Of a DNA stretch of 64,000 nucleotides, positions 11,491 through 20,900 are shown piece by piece. Position 1 is the first letter of the stretch; every line of letters begins with the position of its first letter. Source of the DNA: Terebella lapidaria (lineage: Eukaryota > Annelida > Polychaeta > Terebellida > Terebellidae); assembly GCA_949152475.1 (NCBI GenBank), contig OX424559.1, forward strand, positions 15,283,809 through 15,347,808, in the 5' to 3' direction. The position numbers and the translations under genes were made by a program. The notes under the pieces are model-generated. The model searched no databases, was not told the origin of the DNA, and saw nothing but the letters and a program-made list of their open reading frames with translations.

Positions 11491-11976
11491 ATGAAGTTCG
11501 ACGATTTTTTTGAGCGTCGAATCGGCAAATTCGGAAAGTATCAATATCTAGCCGTGCTGATATTAGGATTTGAGGAGCTATTTATCGCGTTACAAATCAT
11601 GGCGCCTAACTTCATGGCGGCGACCCCAAAGAAGTACTGGTGCAAGCATCCACAACTCCTCAACGACACCGTCTTTGGCAACTGTAGTTTAGAGGAGCGT
11701 CTGCGCATGACCGTACCCATCAGTGATGACGTCATGGCTGGAAATGACGGGCTTTCCCACTGCGAAGTGTTTGACGTGGAATTCCCCCCTGGGTCATGTG
11801 ACGGCAGTCAAGTCAGAAATGCAAGTATCGTAGTGGATGCTGAGGAGCTGATGTCGAATCGAAGCGTCGCGGACGTCGGCGACAGAATGGAAGTGAACGG
11901 GACCGGATATGACGTAGGGGAATGCGAGGAGTGGGTCTTCGACAACTCGACTTTCACGTCTACCATCGTAACAGAA
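11491..11976 (+). CDS. Locus A exon 1
   Basis: 486 bp, 162 codons: N-terminus, TM1 (about residues 21-41) and most of the extracellular loop. Loop Cys are in YWCKHP, GNCSLE, SHCEVF, GSCDGS and GECEEW. Sequons are NDT, NCS, NAS, NRS, NGT and NST. It ends VTE|gtgagt in phase 0, joining TrpGln of exon 2. The frame stays open to 12087, but that extension is intron. Confidence 0.88.
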
Positions 11977-14900
11977 GTGAGTATATCATCTATAGAGGTC
12001 TCTCTGTCTATCAGGCAACCTACAAAAAAATATATATATGTTTATAATAACGTAAAAACGTCACGCATTATCAATTGCTCGACCTAATATACCGGGGAAC
12101 TGTAAATATGTCGTTTTTGAAAGTTTGTCACAAAACATACATTGCTTTCCAGACAATATGATATTCACATCCAGGACTCCAGGTCCCTATTGCTCGTGTT
12201 TAAAATATGTGCTCGTATTGGGTCAGGCTTTTTACTTTGAAGAAGGTTGTAGAATTGTATATATTTGTTGAACATGTAGTATGAAGACGTTAACTCTCCA
12301 TGTAAAACGCAAGTTTCAGGAAACAGAAAGTACAAAATTAAATAAGACAACAATAAGGAATTTTTTTTCAAATAACTTTCGGCGATGTGCATCATTTTAG
12401 CTGAAAAAATCAATCTTTTCGATCATTGAACAAAGCCGATTTCTCGTTGTTGCATTAATGTCAAACAATGATTTAATTTTAGGCCTACACATGTATAGTC
12501 CTTCAAAAGCATTAAATATTGTGAACATTTTCACAGCTGTTTCGACAAGTTCTTTGCTCTTCCATGGACATAAAATATAACATTCAACCATCGTTTTTTT
12601 CCAGTGGCAGTTCGTGTGCAGCACGGCGCGCAAGGGCAAAGCCAAGAGCATCAGTGCCATCTTTCTGGCGGGGCGTTGCGTGGGTAACTTCGTATTTGGC
12701 TGGCTCGCAGACAGGTGGGTTAGTTAAGGATAACCTGAACAATTACACAGCAATGCACCCTCCATTTCATACATACTACTTTGATTCTAACTCGTTTACA
12801 CAGTTTTTTGCTGATATTTCTGCTAAATGCTATCGTTCTATAATTTGGCATACTTCACTTGGGAATCAAACGGCAAAATTTACCGAATTTCAGAATTCTA
12901 TCACGAAAATTGAAAAAGTTGGCAATCTATAGTATGTTAAATTTAGCCCTGTCATTTAATTTCTGGGTCCGCACACAATTTCGTGCATTTGCTCGGTTTT
13001 GTAGTGGTGCAATCTTTCAAAATCAGCATGTTTGTGTAGAATACACCCCCAATGTGTCATCTGGTCTAAAATTACAAAAAATACTTCGAATCCTGGTGGA
13101 TGTAAACAGGATCAAATCCTCGAATAAGCTCAGATTGTCGAGATCCCGTTTTTGGCTGAAATTTAACATTGGGGTAGATTGCCAACTTCTTCAATTATTG
13201 CGATAGAAGTTTGAAATTTAGTAGAAAATTGCCGTTTGTCTTCGAGGTTAAGTATGCCAAATTATAGAACGATACCATTTAGCATCGCGAAGATATCGTC
13301 AAAAACCGGTGTAAACAAGTTAGAAAAATCAGAGTATACGTTCACTCTCATTACTTCACCTCATGTTTGGTAGGAATCGTCACACCCAAAAAAATCCACA
13401 GAATAGCTCAGGAATCAGGGGGTTCATTTAGACTTGCTGACTGAAATTTAGTTCCAAATCATGTTCAGAATAGAATATAATATGACTTGAATAAGTAATT
13501 TAAGTTTTGATGGTATTTTTGCTGATCGTCAAATAAAGGTCAAGGTGAATTGAATCGAGAACTTCGGGGTAAATGTATGATCCCTATTGAATCATATGCA
13601 TTTGCCTCCACCCCATTGGGCGCTAATCGTAATGATCACATTCAAAGTGATATTGGGAGTTATTGGGAGTTATGGCTTTTGCCACACATTTCTGTTGAAT
13701 GTACAGAATTGAAATGTGGTTAGTTATTCCTGGGTTCCAGGTTCGGTCGGCGTCCAGTCTTCCTTGTTGGAGGCGTCTTGAACGTGATCCTGGCGCTGGG
13801 AGCGGCGTTTGTTCCCACGTATCTACCGTTCCTGGTGATACGTTTCGCCCAGGCTGTCATGGCAACAGGAAAGACCAACACGGCCTTCATTCTGGGTGTG
13901 TATACTTACTGCTGGTCTAGACATGTATGTTTTCATGGGTCGTAACAATATACCATTTTTCCATGTTTGATCCTCCAATGTTACATAACATTAGCCGAAA
14001 TGTGTCTCAAATTGCCACGAAATGTGATCAAGTAATAACAGCTTGGTGGTGTCGCTTACATTACTACAGCAGTCTGTTTATGCACAATATGCTGCACGAA
14101 ACACGAATTCAATATTAGTTACACATAAATTGGTAATTTCATCAATTACCAATGCTCATGAAATTTTAATTTCATGAGGAAGTTTAAATACATTGCTTAA
14201 CGAACACTCCCTCGGAGGAGAGATAACCAGTCATTGAAAATAACCCACTGGCATGGCGTCGCAGCTGTCGTCATTCGTCGTCGTCGTTTTCATTTTTAGG
14301 TTGCCGGCTCTCTGGGCCGATAAACTATTGCCGTGGCGTTGCGTCCGTCGTCCGTCTAACCGGGCATACCAGAAGGGTTTACGGGGAAAGCTTAGGAGAA
14401 AAAAAGCTGAAAATGCCTCCTAACTAGGTTTAAGCCAAAAGGTTGCTTTTACGGGGATTTTTTCATGACTTACGGAGGAAGTTAAGATAGGAAATCTAAC
14501 ATTGGGTCTGCCCGTAACGCCCGTCCGTTCGCACGTCTAGCCGTCCGTCCGTCCGTTCACATTTTTATCTTTAAAGTTTACTGTCGAATCTTTCCGAAAT
14601 TTTGCACAAAAATACCTAAAAATAATTCCAGGAGAGTTTTTTTTTTTTTTTTATAGTTTTTTGGGTTACCGCAGCTATGGTCTGAAAACCTATTGGCATG
14701 GCGTTGCGTCCGTCATCCGTTGTCTATCCGTCGTCGTCGTCCACATTTTTATCTTTTATGTTTACAGACGAATTTTTTTGAAATTTTGCAGAAAAATACT
14801 TTAAAATAATTCAAGAAGGAGTTATTTTTTGTTTTTCGATTTTCGCATTTTTTTTGTCAAAATAGCGGCCTTTTCAATGAAATATGCCTGATTTTGTCAA

Positions 14901-17900
14901 AATCTGTCCAGTAACTTTTTTTCTTTTTGGTCAATAACACTCCTCATATCCTATGATGTCTATGAATTTCCTTGCGCTTGAATAGCTCGAAGTGGGCCAT
15001 TTTGGCCCAAACTCGGCTTTTTTTTTTTTTAATGGGACTTTCCCATTATAAATTCTCCTATGCTTTAATATCTCCATTGACTAAGAATCAATTGTGGACA
15101 TATAGGAAATGATATATGCTGAATATTCTCGTGACCATGATTTTGACCTCTGACCTCCGTTTCAAGGTCAGAGCACAAAGTGGCTAATGTCTCACTTATT
15201 ATCGACTTTACAGCTTAGGAATCATTTGTGGTCAAACTAATAATGATATATGCTGAATATTCTCGTGACCTCGAATTGATCAATGACCTTATTTTCAAGG
15301 CCATGGGACAAAAGGCTCATATCTAATATATAATTGTCCGGTAATCTTTATTAGCCCTTGGGCTAAATTTTTTTGTTAATGGACCTTTGGTCAGATAACC
15401 TATTCCGTCACCTGTCATCATCCATTGTCGTCCTTCTCCCGTTTGTCACACGTCTTTATCTTTAAAATTCACATTTAAAATTTATCTGAAATTCTGCACT
15501 AAAATAAATAAAGATATTTCAAGAGGGAGATATTTTTAGTGTGTCGGTTTTTTTTCTCGCTTTCTCGAAATGGTAGCCTTTTTGTTAAAATTTTTGGACT
15601 TCGACGGTCCTTTTCTCGAAAACTATTCAGTAATTTTCTTCCTATTGATGCATAAGACTCCTCATATGTACCCCTATGATATTTATAAGTTTCGTTAGCC
15701 TTGAATCGCTGGTCGTGTGTGTGGCAGCCATTTCGATTTTTTGATGGGTCGCCTTGAGGGACAATTTTTGTCCCAAGCAAGTCATTATTCGTTTTGGGCT
15801 ATTTTCAGTAGAATAACATATTTCCCCTAGGAACATGTTTGAACCACTTTCATCCACTTTCTCCTTCCAAATGAAAGCTGCACGGAGCAAACTCCTGGAA
15901 ATCCTAGTAAACTCCTAGATAAATCCTAAATTTTGGTATAATTCAAATTGGAAATCATATGTGGTGGTTTCAGTAGTGACCTTGAATTCGACCTTCAATG
16001 TCCCTGAAAGGCCACTCACTCCACCGCAGTGGATAAGACGTCGGACTCGTAATCCAAAGATCATGGGTTCTTTATATTGATCACGAAATGAAACAACCAG
16101 AAACGACGTGTGAATCATCAAACAGCTCGTTTCAGTTTTCCTTCAGACGAAAGAAAAGTATCCCCAAAACCTCCTACTTAATATTGGGATTCAATGTTAC
16201 ACCATGTATTCGATCCCCTCCTACCACCCAACTAGCTGCCGTACTTTGCCGTGTTTCAGCCCTGGAGTTCGCGCCGCCCTCCAAGCGTGTCACCATGGGA
16301 ACTGTCTACTTCACCTTCTGGGCCTTCGGGATGTGTGTGATGGTGGGCGTGGCTTATCTGATAAGACACTGGAGGCACCTGCTCCTTGCTATCACCATTC
16401 CTGAGATTCTTCTCTATGTCGTCTTCTACTTGTTAGTTCAAACAATTTCATCAGTTCTGTTCAAAAATCAAGTTACGTTCTTATACGATTAGGCTCAAAA
16501 TGTGGGGTATTTTCTTACATCGAGTTCATAATAACAAATTTTTTGTTAATCTTAGTCAATGTGAACAAAATTTGGTCAAAAGTAGCCAAAGTGTATAACC
16601 ATCGACTTTGGGTTTTTCCAGCACATTTCCCGAGTCTCCGCGATGGTTATATACACGTGGACGGACTGATGAGGCAAACAAAACAATACAACACATTGGC
16701 CGAGTTAATGGCGTGGAGTTACCACAGGAACTAGACATCGACACCACGGTAACAGCAACGGCAACAACAACGGGAACAACAACAACAATTTTTGCCATCA
16801 TCAAGATCAATTCTTCATAACCAGCATCTTCTTCGTTTTTTGCAGATTGAAAAGAATAAAACTTCGCCGGTCGATTTGGTTCGCACGCCTGAAATTCGAC
16901 GTGTTACGTTCATCATGCTGTTTATATGGTGCGTATATGAGATCACACGACAATCGAGGAATAACACCACTTGTCGTGGGCTATAAATCGGTTTAAAGAA
17001 AATAAACCTTCTGGGAAAAGGTGAGAAATGTCAGGAAAATGTGTGGTGTAGCAGTGCTTTTTGCCCAGAAATGTGTTGTAGGCCTATGTTCAATTGTTGA
17101 TCAGGCAATGGTAATTTTATGATGTTTGGCTAAAAAAAAAGAAAACATATTTAAAAAAAGCACTTTTGTATCATTGCGCGCCAGAAAACATGTGGTTTGA
17201 ACGGTACCGTCACTCGAAGGACATTACAAAATATGAATATTCATATTCGCACGAATCTGATATAATTTTATTCCAAGGTAATAATCTTGCTAATCACGTT
17301 ATACGGAAGTAGTATTCTGGCTTCTTTTTCCCGTCATGGTTGTCACCAATGTAGGATCTGACTGTGGCGAGAGGCCATATACATATACATGCATGTAGAC
17401 ATTTCACGGAATAGGGAAAGAAATGAGAAATATTTCGTAATGATTTGTTGGTCCACAACATTGTAATCGAACTCGAATGCCGTCTTGTAACAGATTCAAA
17501 TTTTCTCTCAAACATTTTCCCGTTCACACCACTTGTTTATATACACAAAATAATTATGTTGATTTATTGTCTGCCTCCCCCCCCTCCCCTCCCCTCACGC
17601 CTTGTACAGGGCGGTGTGCGGCGTATCCTACTATTCCTTCAACTTTGGTATGGCCGAGCTAGGCGGGGACCTCTTCCTGACCACGTTGCTAGCCGGCGTC
17701 ACGGAGCTCCCGTCAGCTCTCATCATCATACTGCTGTTCACCTACGGGGGGCGCATCCCCACCTTCACAGCCTCCCTGCTACTGACCAGCATACTGATTC
17801 TCTCTTCGATGGCCGTCATGGGCGGTACGTATCGATTTTTGTTACCGGATCTTTGGTCCGATAACCTATTGGCATGCCGTTGCATCCGTTAAATTCGTTA

Positions 17901-20900
17901 TCAGTGGTCATCCGGCGTCATCATTCACATTTTTATGTTCGGAATTTATGGTCGAATTTTTCTGGGATTTCGCATAAAATACCTAAATATATTTCAACAG
18001 TGAGGTATTTTTTTTTTATTTTCGCATTTTTTGTTCAAAAATGGCAGCCATTGTTTCAGAAAAAATGGCCAATTTTGGACTTTAACGGTCATTTTCTCAT
18101 TTTTTCAGTAACCTCCACATATATACCTATGTGATGTGTATGAGACACGCTGGTTTGCATGTAGCGACCATCTCGATTTCTCGACGGGTTGGCAAATAAT
18201 GTTTTCGTCCCAAGTCAAGTCATCATTCAGTTTGAGCCATTTCCAGCAGAGAAAAAGAATTATTTTCCTCCATTGATTGATGCAAACAGAATGTTTGTAG
18301 TTGTATTAATGGAATATAGGTAGTCGCATCAGGTGATTTGTCGGTGACCTTGTTCCTTCATAATGACAGCTGTATATAGAACACTTCAAGATATTCGCAC
18401 AAGATATTCGCACATTCAGATGGGAAGCCATCTATAGTGAGTTATGTGGTGATCTTGAATCTGACCTACAGTTACTTTGAAAACGGCAATTTTAGTGTAA
18501 AAAAGACGGTTGTGGCTCAACACTATAAATTTCTCCAGTAACCTTCCTTAGCATTTGGGCTGATGTTTTATTTCTTGTTTATCGATTTTTTCACGTTGAT
18601 TCAAAGTTTGAAGAGAGCGCTATGGAGTGTGGCATTTAAACAGCAATTTTTCTCATCCTAGATAATCTCAGAGAACTTTATGGATGGCAAAATTGTACAT
18701 TCTGCGTAGACTTTTGGAAATTGTGGGAGTTCTATGTTTAATCAAAATGCCTAATAATAATTAGCGATAATTAGCGAACTGAATTATGCTGAAACATATC
18801 ACATATGTTTACAAGAAATATTATACCCAGTGATCGCTGTGGCGGATTTTCTCGGGCTCTTCCCAAACCGCGAGTCTCTGTCGATTTAGCGCGGACATTA
18901 TCCCCGGATGGCTGATCCGTTGTGGAACCTTGGTGAAACCGTCATGTCACCGGTAGGACCTGGACACGACCGTGGCGTTACCATACCGATGCCTGGAAGT
19001 CCGTAGTGAAACCGTGGTGCATCCATGGCCAGCGGGAGATATTTCGCAAGCCGGTAGAACAGTGGTCTTGCCACGGTCGCTGTACGGTTCTATCATGGAC
19101 ACACAATGTCTATCACGGTTCCACCACAAATCACCCCGGTTCTTCACGGTAGTACTATGGTGGCACGTTGGAAATTGAACCGTGGCACGATCGGAGTGTA
19201 CCGTCGATCGGGGTGTTATTTTTTACCCCCAAGTGTCCCAGACCACGTCGGGTCATCCCGGTAGCGCAACAGGTCTGGTGCACGAGTCAGGGGTGAACCT
19301 GGACGTCCATAGTGGATCCGGGGTGCAGTGAGACTGTAACATATGTAACATAAACTGTTTATTCAGTAACAACAATGTACTTCTCACTCACTCGTTCACT
19401 TGATCACATGTACTCCTGGTTCAGTCCACTTTTAAAAACACGGATTTAGTCCTATGTTAATCCTTGTAGGGATTCACATCACTTTTCTGGTATAGATCTC
19501 TGAAACACGTCTATCAACATCGGCGTCTCTCACTCCATTCCTCGAGTTCTGGCTGGGACCTTGCGGAAACTCGGGAAATACATTACGAGCTGAAGCACAG
19601 TGCTTACACAGATTAAGGTACCGCGCGGTACCTTAATCAAAGATGGCGGGAGGTAGGTTATGCTTCGACCTTTCATCGGCGATTTCTAGCATATACATTA
19701 GAAATGCGCGTATATTTTTGTGGTTTCTGAGAGGGAGTCACATCATATACACTGTGGATAAGTTACAAGAGATGTTATACTGGCAGTCGCGAGTAATTTG
19801 AGGGAGAAGAAATTGGCTTGATTATGGTACCGCGTGAGGTTGATTAAGGTACCACGAACAGCCTTGAATCGTGGATTATGGTACCACAACTACCCATTTT
19901 ATCCATTTAATGTTTTTTTTTCTGTTAAAGAGGTGCTATTCCAGTGTTACTTTTTTGACACACAGTCACCCGAAAACGGCAATATTTACGAGGTTCAGTC
20001 GTAGTTTTTAATGTTTAAATGTGTTTAATGGTGGTTACCAACTTTGTCATAGATGAACATAATATATGAAATAGACATGCTGATACCACCGACCTCAAAG
20101 TAGGGCTCGTTTCCATGGCAACAGGTCCATTTCCCATAAAATGGCAAAAATATTGAAGATCGGGCTGCTTTAAAGTGTTAATGTTTAAGGACAGATCAAC
20201 AACCTTGTCTAAGATATAAAACACCTGTGGGACAGGGATGGAATGCTACCAGCGTGGCCCCTGTGTGGGACTCGTTGCTATGGCAACAGGCAGTCTTAAC
20301 CATCCGTGCCAGATCTATTTTTTTGCACAAAAGGGCAAAACAATGAAGATTGGGCTGCTTAAAATTGTTAATGGATAAATAGCCAGGATAATCGGCAAGA
20401 ATGAAATATATTACATACAGTTGTAAATGACAAGTTTCCGAAGAACAATATTCTACATTCAACGCAATTTTACTGCAATATCTCTCACTTTTTTGTTTCT
20501 ATTGTGAGCCAGTTTTGTCAGATGCAATTCATATGACTCAAATGATTACTGAGTACAGGACCATTTTTACATTTTTAAACGATAAAGTTTACAGAACAAG
20601 TAATCATACAGACCCCAATAGAACAATTTATGTGCATTTCATAAATACATCACTGCACAGTGCACCATCCTATTGTATGCCAGTTATAAACGTCGCTGTC
20701 ACTATAGTGTCAGCGGACTCAATTGATATAATCAATTGATTGACAACGCGGCTTATTTCACATGAACGGTTCTGCTGGTAATCTCTAATATCAAAATCTT
20801 CTTTCATTAACACCCTGCAGCAGTGCTAGACAAGAAAAAAAGTCTCCAAATTTCCTGACACAGATTCGGAGGGTAAGTTCTGTGATCGTTTTTGAAACGT

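Noticed and set aside
11977-12087. Continuation of the exon 1 reading frame past 11976
   Set aside because: The VTE|gtgagt donor joins in phase to TrpGln of exon 2, as in P, B and the family; the extension is intron.
16088-16259. Open frame running into exon 4 from upstream
   Set aside because: It is intron with a good acceptor at 16257-16259; the equivalent B sequence does not keep the protein.
19596-19650. Full recombination signal sequence (heptamer, spacer, nonamer)
   Set aside because: The heptamer CACAGTG is present, but no A-rich nonamer is found at 12 or 23 bp; only the transposon-end interpretation is kept.
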